NCBI RefSeq assembly: GCF_007990205.1
Contig: NZ_BJWE01000006.1
Span: 1 to 64,000, forward strand
Length of the DNA: 64,000 nucleotides
Origin: Pediococcus parvulus
GTDB taxonomy: Bacteria > Bacillota > Bacilli > Lactobacillales > Lactobacillaceae
Direction of reading: 5' to 3'
A program made the position numbers and the translations under genes. This document shows, one piece after another, positions 44,339 to 53,162 of the stretch. Below the pieces are notes generated by a model, which was given only the letters and a program-made list of their open reading frames with translations, did not search any database and had not been told where the DNA came from. Position 1 is the first letter of the stretch; each line of letters starts with the position of its first letter.

Positions 44339-45614
44339 ATGCTTTTGTTGAAACAAAAAGAAACTTTTGTTGCTTATTATTGTATTTCCAGTAAGAAAAC
44401 TGATTAGCAGAAGCATCAAATTGTGTCCAACCGCTATGGTTGTCGATGTATGGCATAGGTTTTTCAGTTGAAATAATACCATCATTCAGATCATTTCGAA
44501 AATAAGCAGATGGGACTGCCGTAGGTGTTCCGTTTGTCGGGATGATTGAATAAGCTATATCAGTTTGTACTACGTCATAACTAGTATTACCAGCCTGTAT
44601 TTCTGTGATTTCTTTCGATTTGTTAATGTCTTGTATAGTTAAACCTGAAATCTTTGTGCCAGCTGGAATATTTGTTCCGTTATCAGTAAAAAGTTCCCTG
44701 TAAGTTACGTAAGTTTCAGTTGGATGTTTCAAAGCATATTCAGAACCATTATCATAAATATATTTTGTATTGTTCATTGAAAAACTGGAAGTGGAAAATT
44801 TAGAATTCTTTATAATAAAACTTATTTTTGTGCCTAGTTTTAAAGCAGGCATACTAAGTTTAAATCTTTGTAACATACCCACACCTGTGTATGACACACC
44901 TGAAATATGTTTAGCGGTGGCTATTTTTTTATTGCCGACGTAAGCATAAAGTTTAGAATTTAGTGGTGCGTCAACCACAACTTTTGAAGCAGATGTTGAA
45001 CGAACAAAACTTGGCTTTTCAAAAAGCACACGATTTGCTACTTTGACATTTTTAGAAATAGTTTTGTAACCACTTTTTGAGCTCTGGACAGTAATGGTCC
45101 ATTTTGGTGTAACTTTTTTTGTATTAACTGTGAAACTGCCTTTAGAATTCGCATATGTTTTTCCTAAAATAGTTTTTCCGTGTTTAACAGTTATTAAAGC
45201 CTTATTTTTTGTTGTTCCAACTAATTTAGACGTCTCATCAGTAATATATTTGGTAGTTAGCTTTAGGCTATTTGTTTTGGGTACATATTTAGATACCTTG
45301 ATGCTCTTGGAAATAGTTTTGTATTTCTTTTTCGAACTCTGGATTTTAATGGTCCATTTTGGAGCTATTTTTTTTATTTTAACTGTGAAATTACCTTTTG
45401 AACTGGCATGATCTTTTCCAAGTGTAGTTTTCCCGTGTTTGATACTAATTAAAGCATTACTCTTTGTTTTCCCGCTTATTTTTGTTGTTTCGTTTGTTAT
45501 GTGTGTTGTAATTTTTAAACTATTTGATTTTAATCTACTTTTTGCGTTTGTAGATCCCATTCCAATTAACATAAAAACTGACAAGGAAGCTAGTAGTACC
45601 GCGAATTTTTTCAT
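44334..45614 (-). CDS. secreted protein with two Ig-like repeats
   Basis: The 426-residue protein has a signal peptide (MKKFAVLLASLSVFMLIGMG, cleavage near TNAKS) and two tandem repeats of about 82 residues (30-111 and 113-195) with matching words HGKTTLGK/HGKTILGK, SSKGNFTV/NSKGSFTV and KWTIKIQSS/KWTITVQSS. This is the Big-type bacterial Ig pattern. The C-terminal half is unfamiliar. There is no LPxTG anchor, so it should be released or loosely held. AGGAGA precedes the ATG. The gene is framed by 41-bp direct repeats, so it looks like exchangeable cargo. Confidence 0.75.
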   Translation of the reverse strand: MKKFAVLLASLSVFMLIGMGSTNAKSRLKSNSLKITTHITNETTKISGKTKSNALISIKHGKTTLGKDHASSKGNFTVKIKKIAPKWTIKIQSSKKKYKTISKSIKVSKYVPKTNSLKLTTKYITDETSKLVGTTKNKALITVKHGKTILGKTYANSKGSFTVNTKKVTPKWTITVQSSKSGYKTISKNVKVANRVLFEKPSFVRSTSASKVVVDAPLNSKLYAYVGNKKIATAKHISGVSYTGVGMLQRFKLSMPALKLGTKISFIIKNSKFSTSSFSMNNTKYIYDNGSEYALKHPTETYVTYRELFTDNGTNIPAGTKISGLTIQDINKSKEITEIQAGNTSYDVVQTDIAYSIIPTNGTPTAVPSAYFRNDLNDGIISTEKPMPYIDNHSGWTQFDASANQFSYWKYNNKQQKFLFVSTKAY

Positions 45615-45649
45615 TTTTGATCTCCTATAATGTAATTAAAGTTTTCAAA

Positions 45650-45690
45650 AAGCTTTTAATGTCATCATGAGTATTGGACAAGACTTTAAT
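45650..45690. repeat. 41-bp direct repeat, copy B (cargo flank)
   Basis: Copy B differs from 44298-44338 at two positions. It lies between the Ig-repeat gene and rhuM. Confidence 0.85.
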
Positions 45691-45709
45691 TTGAAAAGTA
45701 ATTAGTTAT

Positions 45710-46720
45710 TTATTCGTGTTCTTGATCAATAATATTCTTAACTTGTTTATCAAAATCAGATGTTATTTTTTGAGTTTTATTAAATTCATCATATTCTTTT
45801 GAAGCTTTGCTTTTAGCGTTCTTCATTGAGATAGAGCCATTATCTGGCAGTATCGCATATTCTCGGAACGATAAGAAACGATCAATGCTATCAGAGAACT
45901 CTTGCATAGTAAAAGTATTATGCCGTTCGGTCAGATCTTCAACATAATCAAAATAGCTAGACACATTACGTTCAAGTTTCCTAATTTGATCTTTATCTAG
46001 ATAATTTTTAGCAACTTTAGTATCGGACTTTAAAACTCTACCGTTGGGTGAATTTTTCCACGTGGTCAGTCCCATATGTGGCTTGTTATGGTCAGCATGC
46101 TTGTAAATGATTTCGGCACCTGTTTGCCCTGTAATAGCATAGTGAAATTTATTTTGTACAGTTGCATAGAAATTCTTGGTTACAGGGCTTTTGGGGTCAT
46201 AATCTGAACTGATCTCGGCAAATATATCTGTGACCTTTTGCCATACTCTTCTTTCACTGGCACGAATTGAACGTACTCTTTCAAGCAGTTCGTCAAAGTA
46301 ATCTTTATCAAGTAAGTTAGATCCTTGTTTTAACCGTTCGTCATCAATAGCAAAGCCCTTTATCATATATTCATCAAGTGTTTGGGTAGCCCACTGACGG
46401 AAGTGAGTAGCTTGTATAGAATTAACGCGATAACCAACTGAAATAATGGCATCTAAATTATAAAAAGAAGTTTTACGAGTGACATCCCTACCACCTTCGT
46501 TTTGAACGGTTTCCATTTTGGAAATAGTTTCATTTTCCTTTAATTCGCCTGATTCAAAAATGTTTTTTAAATGCTTATTAACGGCGGGAGTTCCAACTCC
46601 GAATAATTCGGCTATTGATTTTTGAGTAGCCCAGATGGTTTCATCACTGATAATAACATCAATACTGACATCTCTATTGTCAGTTTTGTAGAGTAAAAAC
46701 TTAGTTTTTTCGTTACTCAT
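45710..46720 (-). CDS. rhuM: RhuM-family protein
   Basis: The 336-residue protein matches the virulence RhuM family: IWATQKSIAELFGVGTPAVN near the start (a KilA-N/Bro-like HTH), then GGRDVTRKTSFYNLDAIISV and GYRVNSIQATHFRQWAT, and a charged helical C-terminus. RhuM genes are common on mobile elements and near restriction or abortive-infection systems; the biochemical role is not settled. GGAGGAAAC precedes the ATG. It probably shares a transcript with the repressor. Confidence 0.85.
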   Translation of the reverse strand: MSNEKTKFLLYKTDNRDVSIDVIISDETIWATQKSIAELFGVGTPAVNKHLKNIFESGELKENETISKMETVQNEGGRDVTRKTSFYNLDAIISVGYRVNSIQATHFRQWATQTLDEYMIKGFAIDDERLKQGSNLLDKDYFDELLERVRSIRASERRVWQKVTDIFAEISSDYDPKSPVTKNFYATVQNKFHYAITGQTGAEIIYKHADHNKPHMGLTTWKNSPNGRVLKSDTKVAKNYLDKDQIRKLERNVSSYFDYVEDLTERHNTFTMQEFSDSIDRFLSFREYAILPDNGSISMKNAKSKASKEYDEFNKTQKITSDFDKQVKNIIDQEHE

Positions 46721-46823
46721 TAGTTTCCTCCATTTCTAAAGCAGGTCTTTAAAAAACTAGCAATACTAGACCTGCTTCTTTGTTTTCCTACGTCTGTACT
46801 TTCTCGCATGAAAAACACTATGT

Positions 46824-47603
46824 TTAACTTTCTTCATTACTTAAATATTTATCTTTATCCATTTCATAATTAAATTTAAGCTCGCTAACTTGTTCATTCA
46901 TTTTCATCACTAACTCGCCTAACTTGGCATCGTAATAACCTTCAAGTTTATCTTTTGTTGTTTTTTCTATAGGTGAATTTTGAGTATCCTTTAAATATTC
47001 CTCAAAGGAATTTGCGGGAGAAAAACTAAAGATGTCAAAATCACTTAAGTAGTTCATAAGAGCGCTGGCTTTCCCCTCAAAAGCTCGTTCTTGCTTAACT
47101 GACAGTTCAGCGAAAGTACTAGATAACACTTTGATAATTCTTTCATCTTCATATCTAATATTGTCTTTTGTAAGATGGTCTGATATTAATTGATAATTGT
47201 CTTCAAATGCATTATCTATATATTGTTTGTAAACACTGTCTGCATCGTTAAACTTTTCGTTTATATACAGGCTTTCCATTAATCCGTGAAAATTAGTTGA
47301 AATGTCTAAATAATGTTCAACTATAGTTTTTAGTTGAGAATCTGAAATATTGATCTCTGATAAATATAACTGGTAGACGTATTGTTTATAAGATCCAAAC
47401 TTTATATAATCCTCGGATACACCAAAGAAATTAGATAATTTTGCTAGATATTCCCGATTTGGTGTTGATCTTCCCTTTTCCCACTCATTCACTGTACTTT
47501 TACCCGAAGCACCAACCTTGCTAGCTAGGGTCTCCATACTCAAATTGTTTTGTTGCCTTAAGTTTTGTATACGTTGCCCTATTTGTGATTTGTTTACTTT
47601 CAA
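46824..47603 (-). CDS. XRE-family repressor (CI-like)
   Basis: From the TTG at 47603, four bases after GAGGTGG, the protein has an N-terminal XRE HTH (IQNLRQQNNLSMETLASKVG and STVNEWEKGRSTPNREYLAK) and about 190 further helical residues rich in Glu and Lys. No peptidase Ser-Lys pair is evident, so it is not a self-cleaving CI; a satellite-type repressor lifted by protein contact is plausible. It is divergent from the Cro-like gene. Confidence 0.8.
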   Translation of the reverse strand: MKVNKSQIGQRIQNLRQQNNLSMETLASKVGASGKSTVNEWEKGRSTPNREYLAKLSNFFGVSEDYIKFGSYKQYVYQLYLSEINISDSQLKTIVEHYLDISTNFHGLMESLYINEKFNDADSVYKQYIDNAFEDNYQLISDHLTKDNIRYEDERIIKVLSSTFAELSVKQERAFEGKASALMNYLSDFDIFSFSPANSFEEYLKDTQNSPIEKTTKDKLEGYYDAKLGELVMKMNEQVSELKFNYEMDKDKYLSNEES

Positions 47604-47640
47604 ACTATCCACCTCTTTATACAACTTTATCTAATACGAA

Positions 47641-47726
47641 TTGTACTACTAAGTACAAAATAAGTACATATAAACTATTGCCTTTTGGCTTGATAAGGTT
47701 TATATTAGAAGTACAGTATAAGTACA
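47641..47726. promoter_or_regulatory. divergent operator/promoter region with AAGTACA repeats
   Basis: TTGTACTACTAAGTACAA (47641-47658) is a dyad, followed by AAGTACA at 47662, 47709 and 47720. A promoter for the Cro-like gene, TTGCCT (47678-47683), 17 bases, TATATT (47701-47706), lies between the copies. The repeats are the natural binding sites for the CI/Cro-like pair. Confidence 0.75.
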
Positions 47727-47741
47727 AAGGAGATTTTAAAA

Positions 47742-47978
47742 ATGAGTAAGAAACATAAATATTTTAATTCTGTAAAACGTTTCAGACTTTTTGCGGGGCT
47801 TTCTCAAGAAGAACTGGCCGAACAAACAAATATCAAATTAGGAACATTTCAAGCTAAAGAACAAGGCCGCACTTCATTTAACGATAATGAGAAAATGCGA
47901 GTTAACCAAATATTATCTAAGTATATTGACAATGTAAGCATTGAGGAACTTTTTTTTAGAGAAAAAGTACAGAATTAG
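47742..47978 (+). CDS. Cro-like XRE regulator
   Basis: A 78-residue HTH protein (FRLFAGLSQEELAEQTNIKL and GTFQAKEQGRTSF) behind AAAGGAG. It is divergent from the CI-like gene with the operators between them. Its own 3' end contains a further operator dyad. Confidence 0.8.
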   Translation: MSKKHKYFNSVKRFRLFAGLSQEELAEQTNIKLGTFQAKEQGRTSFNDNEKMRVNQILSKYIDNVSIEELFFREKVQN

Positions 47979-47983
47979 TACTT
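47965..47983. promoter_or_regulatory. fourth operator dyad
   Basis: AAGTACAGAATTAGTACTT is a 6-bp inverted repeat with 7-base spacer matching the AAGTAC operators. It overlaps the end of the Cro-like gene and precedes the excisionase-like gene. Confidence 0.6.
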
Positions 47984-48002
47984 GAAATTGAGGGCGATTT
48001 TT

Positions 48003-48272
48003 ATGGAGTTACAAGTTACTTTACCACCGGAATATGATGAACATCTTAAACAGGAAGTTATGAGCACGATTACCGAGGCGGTACAGGAGGCACGGCGTCA
48101 AACGGCCATTGACTCGCCTTGGATCTCGAGTAAACGTACATGCGCTAGATGGTTGGGTGTGAGTGTAGAGACATTAAATGCGTTGATTTTGCAGGGAATG
48201 CCAATACACCAGCAAACAGGCAAGAACTTTTTTAACAAGAAAGAAATTACACAATATTTATTAAATAACTAA
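48003..48272 (+). CDS. excisionase/AlpA-like DNA-binding protein
   Basis: From the ATG at 48003 the product has 89 residues. The C-terminal half (TCARWLGVSVETLNALILQG and NKKEITQYLL) is a MerR/excisionase-type winged HTH. The position directly after Cro is typical for a directionality factor or early activator of satellites. Confidence 0.7.
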   Translation: MELQVTLPPEYDEHLKQEVMSTITEAVQEARRQTAIDSPWISSKRTCARWLGVSVETLNALILQGMPIHQQTGKNFFNKKEITQYLLNN

Positions 48273-48331
48273 ATCCGTGGCGGGTTAGGGATGTTTAAAT
48301 TTAGTGAGATTAAAAAGAAGAGGTGATTTGT

Positions 48332-48460
48332 ATGTTTGGTTGGTTTTTATGGTTTGTGGTCACGATTGTAATTAGTTTGTTTGCAGGCGTGGCGTTTGGT
48401 ATTGGTATCGGGGAAACTCGAGAAATGAACAAACATAATCATTTTATTAAACGGTATTAA
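48332..48460 (+). CDS. 42-aa single-span membrane protein
   Basis: ATG at 48332, seven bases after GAGGTG, opens MFGWFLWFVVTIVISLFAGV followed by a Gly-rich turn and a basic tail (HNHFIKRY). One membrane helix is evident. Small proteins of this kind are usual in early satellite and phage operons; function is unknown. Confidence 0.6.
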   Translation: MFGWFLWFVVTIVISLFAGVAFGIGIGETREMNKHNHFIKRY

Positions 48461-48489
48461 GGGATGTATCCCTGTAGAAAGGCAAAATT

Positions 48490-48555
48490 ATGAATGAGAG
48501 TACAAAAAAATGCCCGTATAATCTTTGGACGGATTACGGACAAGTAAAACACTGA
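48490..48555 (+). CDS. 21-aa mini-frame
   Basis: ATG at 48490 after GAAAGG opens MNESTKKCPYNLWTDYGQVK and one His. Placed between the small membrane protein and the next gene; it may be real but cannot be confirmed. Confidence 0.3.
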   Translation: MNESTKKCPYNLWTDYGQVKH

Positions 48556-48604
48556 TACAAGTGTGTTTGTACCTTCATTCTATCAAACATGGAGGAATTA
48601 ACCA

Positions 48605-49105
48605 ATGGATATTTTAAACGAGGTTGCAGAGACAAAGAGAGCACTTAAACAAGATAACAGGACGGTATCAGCCAATATGACAGCACTTGATCTTTTAGAT
48701 AGTGCGTTTCAAACCATGAGCGATAAAGAACCCGTTTCATTTGTTCGTATGGATCATGAAAAATTAGCAAAATTAGCAGATGAATACAATATGTTTATTT
48801 ATAAAATGCGATCGGTATTACAAGGCACTGTAGATGACTGGTACAACGGTTCTTCGGGCTACCTTCGTGGTATTGATGCTTTAGAAACGGTTGAGGCACG
48901 TGAGGAACGTCTAGAAAAAGTACATACGTTACTAAAACAACGAACAATCATTGAAGATTTTGAAAATATCAGCAAGCAAGATACACACGATATTTTGTTT
49001 GAGTATGATTGCTTGCTACATGATATGAGCGTGTTACTAGACGGAGATTACAATGCATTTGATAACGATATGGCATACAGCAAGCATGTTAAAAAAGAGG
49101 TGTAA
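48605..49105 (+). CDS. hypothetical early-region protein
   Basis: A 166-residue acidic, helical protein (MDILNEVAETKRALKQDN) with no motif I recognise; the region around YNMFIYKMRSVLQGTVDDWY is the most distinctive. GGAGG precedes the ATG. It is three bases upstream of the replication gene and is likely co-translated with it, so a role in replication is possible. Confidence 0.6.
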   Translation: MDILNEVAETKRALKQDNRTVSANMTALDLLDSAFQTMSDKEPVSFVRMDHEKLAKLADEYNMFIYKMRSVLQGTVDDWYNGSSGYLRGIDALETVEAREERLEKVHTLLKQRTIIEDFENISKQDTHDILFEYDCLLHDMSVLLDGDYNAFDNDMAYSKHVKKEV

Positions 49106-49108
49106 CTT

Positions 49109-49963
49109 ATGGCTGACAACAAAACAGAAGAAAGGCCGAATTACTACTCGATTTTGCCCGCTAATGTTCGCTATGATCTTAAACTTTCGGCTAATGCCAA
49201 GCTTCTATATAGTGAAATAACTGCTTTATGTAATAAGAGTGGAACATGCTGGTCAACTAATGCCTATTTTGCAAAATTATATCAAGTTAATAACTGGACG
49301 GTTTCAAGTTGGATTAATCAACTTAAACAACAAGGATATATATTTGTAAAATTTGAATATTTTCCTAAGACAAAGCAAATCAGTAAAAGAATTATTAGTC
49401 TTAATCCAGTAAAAAGCCAAGATAATACCCATAGTGAAAAATCACAAGGGGTCATTAGAAAAATCACAGGGGGGTATAGTGAAAAATCACAAAGAGGTAT
49501 TGTGAAAAACCCCAAAGAGAATATTACAAGTATTAATACTACAAGTACTAATAAAGATAAAGAAGAAGGCAACTCAAACACAAAAATTAATTCAGAGACG
49601 CAAATCGAAAGAAAGGCCGTTTTTGTGTTTTGGGAAAACAATGGTTTTGGTTTAGCATCCCCAACCTTGTATCAAAACATAGATTATGAAGTTGATGACT
49701 TTAAAAAATTGGGGTTAGTTGAAACAGTGGCATACGAATTAATTAGATATGCTTTGCGGGTTGCTGTTGATCACAACGCCAGAACATGGAGCTATGTACG
49801 AACTATTTTAAGTGGATATCAGCAAAAGAATCTTAAGTCGGTTGAGCAAGTAAAAGCCAGTGAGAAGCAGTTTAAAGCTAAATATGCTAAGCAAAGGCCT
49901 TCTTCAAGCAATTCTATTCCTGATCGTGGGGAATATGATAATGATGAGCCATTGCCATTCTAA
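49109..49963 (+). CDS. replication initiator-like protein (HTH plus DnaD-like domain)
   Basis: The 284-residue protein has an N-terminal HTH_36-like winged helix (YYSILPANVRYDLKLSANAK and WSTNAYFAKLYQVNNWTVSS), a Lys/Ser-rich linker with repeated SEKSQ words, and a C-terminal DnaB_2/DnaD-like domain (FGLASPTLYQNIDYEVDDF and WSYVRTILSGY). Such proteins open the origin and recruit helicase loader in phages and satellites. The loader follows 13 bases later. Confidence 0.8.
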   Translation: MADNKTEERPNYYSILPANVRYDLKLSANAKLLYSEITALCNKSGTCWSTNAYFAKLYQVNNWTVSSWINQLKQQGYIFVKFEYFPKTKQISKRIISLNPVKSQDNTHSEKSQGVIRKITGGYSEKSQRGIVKNPKENITSINTTSTNKDKEEGNSNTKINSETQIERKAVFVFWENNGFGLASPTLYQNIDYEVDDFKKLGLVETVAYELIRYALRVAVDHNARTWSYVRTILSGYQQKNLKSVEQVKASEKQFKAKYAKQRPSSSNSIPDRGEYDNDEPLPF

Positions 49964-49976
49964 GGGGATGAAAACA

Positions 49977-50858
49977 ATGTTAGATACTGAAATGAGTGGG
50001 CTAGGATTGATATCATCCCGTCAAGAGTTTATTGATACCATGTTCAAAAAAACGGGACAAGCTTGTGAAACTTGTGGTGCACCTATGTATATTTTTAAGG
50101 ATAACGGTAAAAGCCCAATTTGTTTTGAATGTGGTCAAATGGAACACGAGGGTATTAATTACCGTGAGCAAGAAGCTATTAAAATGACCAAGCAGGCAAC
50201 TAATCACGAAAAGCAGAAAATGCTGTTAAACAGTTCCTACATGCCTAATACAGGGACTAAATTATTAGAAAAGACGTTTAATGATTTTGAGGTTTATCCC
50301 AATGAACAAGAAGCAGATCGAAAAATATTAAGCCAAGCTTTAATAATTTGTGAACGGATCAAGTCGGGAAATATACAAAACTTTGCACTGATTGGGGCTT
50401 ATGGGGTTGGTAAAACATTGTTAGCCTCTGCAATGTTAACAGATATTAATAATAGTTCTGATCCACAACAGAGCTGTATGTTCGTGAGTGTGCCCGCTCT
50501 AATGGACTTAGAACTTAGTTCACGGCTTGGAAATGTTAACCCGTCACAAAGGGATGAGTTTATTCAAAAAAGAAACTTAATTGAAGCTTCACTAGCAAAA
50601 GCTGACGTGGTTGTATTTGATGATTTAGGATCAGAAACGACACTCAATGCAGGGGGCAGAGAAGCTAATGACACAGTTCAAAAGGCGTTTTTTAATATTT
50701 TAGAGGCACGTAATGACAAGGTAAATATTATTACCACCAATAAGTACGGCAAAGCACTTAAACAAATTTATAACGGTAAAATTATTAGTCGTTTATTTAC
50801 GCATCACGCTGAAAATGTAATTAATTTCAAAGGATTAAAAGATAAACGAAATGGGTAG
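49977..50858 (+). CDS. dnaC: DnaC-like helicase loader with zinc finger
   Basis: From the ATG at 49977, nine bases after AAGGGG, the 293-residue AAA+ protein has an N-terminal four-Cys zinc finger (CETCGAP ... CFECGQ, residues about 26-46), Walker A (GAYGVGKTLLAS), Walker B (VVVFDDLGSE) and sensor residues near IITTNKYGK. It would load the host helicase at the island origin. A longer frame reaches back into the upstream gene but has no ribosome-binding site. Confidence 0.88.
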   Translation: MLDTEMSGLGLISSRQEFIDTMFKKTGQACETCGAPMYIFKDNGKSPICFECGQMEHEGINYREQEAIKMTKQATNHEKQKMLLNSSYMPNTGTKLLEKTFNDFEVYPNEQEADRKILSQALIICERIKSGNIQNFALIGAYGVGKTLLASAMLTDINNSSDPQQSCMFVSVPALMDLELSSRLGNVNPSQRDEFIQKRNLIEASLAKADVVVFDDLGSETTLNAGGREANDTVQKAFFNILEARNDKVNIITTNKYGKALKQIYNGKIISRLFTHHAENVINFKGLKDKRNG

Positions 50859-50910
50859 CAAGGGACACAGTGCATCCCAATGATAAAACGATATGAATTG
50901 AGGTGGAAAC

Positions 50911-51221
50911 ATGGAAAATGAACAACCTAAAACTAAAGTTGAGCAGGTTCAAGAATTAATCCCTTATGGTTCAGATCATCCAATTACTGCCAAGCAGATT
51001 AGTAAACTTACAGCTATCCCTTTACGCGCTGTGTATGGGATTATCCGTTACTTGCTAGTACATGGCAATTTCCCATTGGGGCGTTAAGAGATGATCACAA
51101 ACACGGCTATTTCCTCATTACCAGCGAGGAAGAACGACAGACAACACTGGCCCCACTTTGTAGCCATGCTAAAGAGATTGAAGAACGAATTAGCTGTATC
51201 AAAACCGTAGAAATTGGATAA
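50911..51221 (+). CDS. HTH protein split by a -1 shift at a slippery heptamer
   Basis: The zero frame (50911-51087) gives 58 residues with a winged-helix look (GSDHPITAKQISKLTAIPLR then VYGIIRYLL) and ends in TAA. The -1 frame continues as IGALRDDHKHGYFLITSEEE and SHAKEIEERISCIKTVEIG to 51221. The join reads smoothly as HGNFPIGALRDD if ribosomes slip at TTTCCCA (51069-51075), which is in the correct X-XXY-YYZ phase; the product would be 103 residues. Loss of one G in the GGGG run would also explain it. Function is probably regulatory, as in phage early regions. Confidence 0.65.
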
Positions 51222-51304
51222 AAAGGCAAAAAAATAAGCCACCTTCAAGGTAGCCACGTGATCCGACAATTAATTATATCACGCTACCAAGGGAGTTGGT
51301 TTTT

Positions 51305-51640
51305 TTGTTACAAGTAGATGAAAAACAAACAATGAAGAACGCTAAAACGATTTTAAAACAATATCCACACTATGAACGCATGGCCAGTCGTAAATTTGAT
51401 GATGAAATAACAAAAGATGCTGTTAAGCATGTTCAGGCCGTTGAAGAAAGCTTAGAGCAACTTGACAAATTAGAGAAATTTATACTTGAGAATCGTTATA
51501 TTAATTGCTATCGGTTCACGGATGTAGCTAAGCATGTAGGCATGGGAACAAGTCGGTTTAGTGATTACCAGCAAAGGGCATTACTTGAATTTGCAGAGGC
51601 ATACACACTTGATAACCTTATATCGTTAGCAGGTGCTTAA
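51305..51640 (+). CDS. ArpU-like phage transcriptional regulator
   Basis: The product (about 111 residues from TTG 51305, nine bases after GGGAG; TTG 51296 is the other option) resembles ArpU-type regulators: VDEKQTMKNAKTILKQYPHY, a helical middle and a C-terminal DNA-binding part (CYRFTDVAKHVGMGTSRFSD). ArpU proteins control late genes in Gram-positive phages. Here no late genes remain. Confidence 0.6.
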   Translation: MLQVDEKQTMKNAKTILKQYPHYERMASRKFDDEITKDAVKHVQAVEESLEQLDKLEKFILENRYINCYRFTDVAKHVGMGTSRFSDYQQRALLEFAEAYTLDNLISLAGA

Positions 51641-51642
51641 AA

Positions 51643-52155
51643 ATGGATGAATTAGACCGTCAGTTACTATCCGAGTATCTTTATACTCAAAGCAGAAAAA
51701 ACACTATTAAAGGACATTTAAAAGAGCTTGAAAGCATCTACCATAATTACTCATTTATTAGTAGTCCATTCGCTTACGAGAGTGATGGAATGACACCCGT
51801 CAGACATCCCCCTTTTGACATAATTGTGAATGATTTTGTGGATATGGAACAAGAAGCAAAGCAGTGCCTTCAAATTGAAGACTACAAGCATAGGGAATTT
51901 ATGAAATATTGGGGTACTCTTAGCCAAGACGAGCAAACATACTTAAAACAAATTATTGGAAAATGTGAGCATCAAAAAAATAATAATGTACTTGAAATTC
52001 AAACGTTAAACGAAATACACCAGATTGAGGAAGCAACGGGACATAAGTTTAACCTTTCCTATGATGTTGCTATTGATCAAATTACCAATGTAGATGATGT
52101 TCAAAGCACTATGAACCAAGTTTTGGGGATGTTAACTAATGGCCAAGGTTTATAA
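51643..52155 (+). CDS. hypothetical protein, satellite late region
   Basis: A 170-residue helical protein (MDELDRQLLSEYLYTQSRKN) with no recognised domain. It follows the ArpU-like gene by two bases and overlaps the next gene by 17 bases, so the three are one translation unit. Confidence 0.6.
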   Translation: MDELDRQLLSEYLYTQSRKNTIKGHLKELESIYHNYSFISSPFAYESDGMTPVRHPPFDIIVNDFVDMEQEAKQCLQIEDYKHREFMKYWGTLSQDEQTYLKQIIGKCEHQKNNNVLEIQTLNEIHQIEEATGHKFNLSYDVAIDQITNVDDVQSTMNQVLGMLTNGQGL

Positions 52156-52624
52156 TTTAGAGCCTATTACCAAGAAGGTTAACAGTTTAAAGCCTTTTTC
52201 TGATCAACAGAGATTAGTGTCCATGACTAAAACGGGTGTAAATAGTCATAATTTAAAGCCTATGTATGAAGATGATCCTGATAAGTGGCATATATTCATG
52301 ACTACCAACAATATTGATTACAATAAACCAGCTTATGAGCGTGACTGGAATATAGCAGAGAGAACGCGTATTTTAAGGCAGTGGCGGACGTTAGACAGTA
52401 ATTTAAGTGAATTACCCGAGGAAGAATTAAAACTAATACAGAGCTTCTATATACGGTTCTCATATCTCAATCAATCCGAGCAAGCTCTTTTAATTAAAAC
52501 ATATCATTCAAAAGAACCGCGTAAGTTAACTACCATACCACGTAGGGAACACACGCTACTACAAAAGATTGTTAATAAATTGGGTAAATTTAAGGATGAA
52601 CCTAGACAGATTGTTAAGAAATGA
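52139..52624 (+). CDS. hypothetical basic protein, sigma-like ending
   Basis: The 161-residue protein has a basic N-terminus and a helical C-terminus (ELPEEELKLIQSFYIRFSYL and RREHTLLQKIVNKLGKF) that vaguely resembles sigma-region-4 or ArpU-type spacing (LPEEE...L..FY). A DNA-binding role is possible but not shown. It is the last gene before the long gene-free stretch. Confidence 0.5.
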   Translation: MAKVYNLEPITKKVNSLKPFSDQQRLVSMTKTGVNSHNLKPMYEDDPDKWHIFMTTNNIDYNKPAYERDWNIAERTRILRQWRTLDSNLSELPEEELKLIQSFYIRFSYLNQSEQALLIKTYHSKEPRKLTTIPRREHTLLQKIVNKLGKFKDEPRQIVKK

Positions 52625-52842
52625 TAAGGTTACATGCCTATTTACTAAAATAAGGTATGGGCAGATTGGGCAGGCTATAAAAGGCAATGTATTCCAATAA
52701 ATCAGAGTCCCTAAAAAGGAACGTAAAATCTTTGAAAACCTGTTATTAATTTGGACACATTAGAGCCTTCGAAGAAGCTGAAAGACATAACGAGAATTAA
52801 ATTTGTGTCATAATTAATCAGTGTTGAGGGCTTGCTGTTCCT

Positions 52843-52882
52843 AAAAGGTGTTAATCATTCATATTGGTTAACACCTTTTTAT
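52843..52882 (+). terminator. terminator of the early/late operon
   Basis: AAAAGGTGTTAA and TTAACACCTTTTT form a 12-bp stem with a T-run. Confidence 0.85.
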
Positions 52883-53142
52883 TATGGTTTAAAATCAATA
52901 AAAGATAACATGATTAGTAATTTGAGTCCTAAAGTATTCATAATTGTGAACAAATATGAACATTTACCCGTATCTAATTAGCCTGCTAAAAACTGTTATG
53001 AGTCGTGATACGAGGAGATATTAAAGTGATGTTCACAATTTGCAAAGGCCAGCAACCTGCTATTTCTGTTATACAGAAACTTTTAAAACCTATGGTGAAA
53101 TATTGATATCATTCGGCAATTTCCGACATTTTGCACAATCTA

Positions 53143-53162
53143 AAAACCTTACAAAACCTTAC
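53143..53162. repeat. tandem AAAACCTTAC words (iteron-like)
   Basis: Two adjacent 10-bp copies, with a third related word (GAAACCTTACA) at 53224. ACAAAACCTTACAT also occurs in the left flank at 42461, outside the island. Confidence 0.4.

Noticed and set aside
44252-44485. 77-aa minus-strand frame between int and the Ig-repeat gene
   Set aside because: It overlaps the Ig-repeat coding region in another frame and lacks supporting signals.
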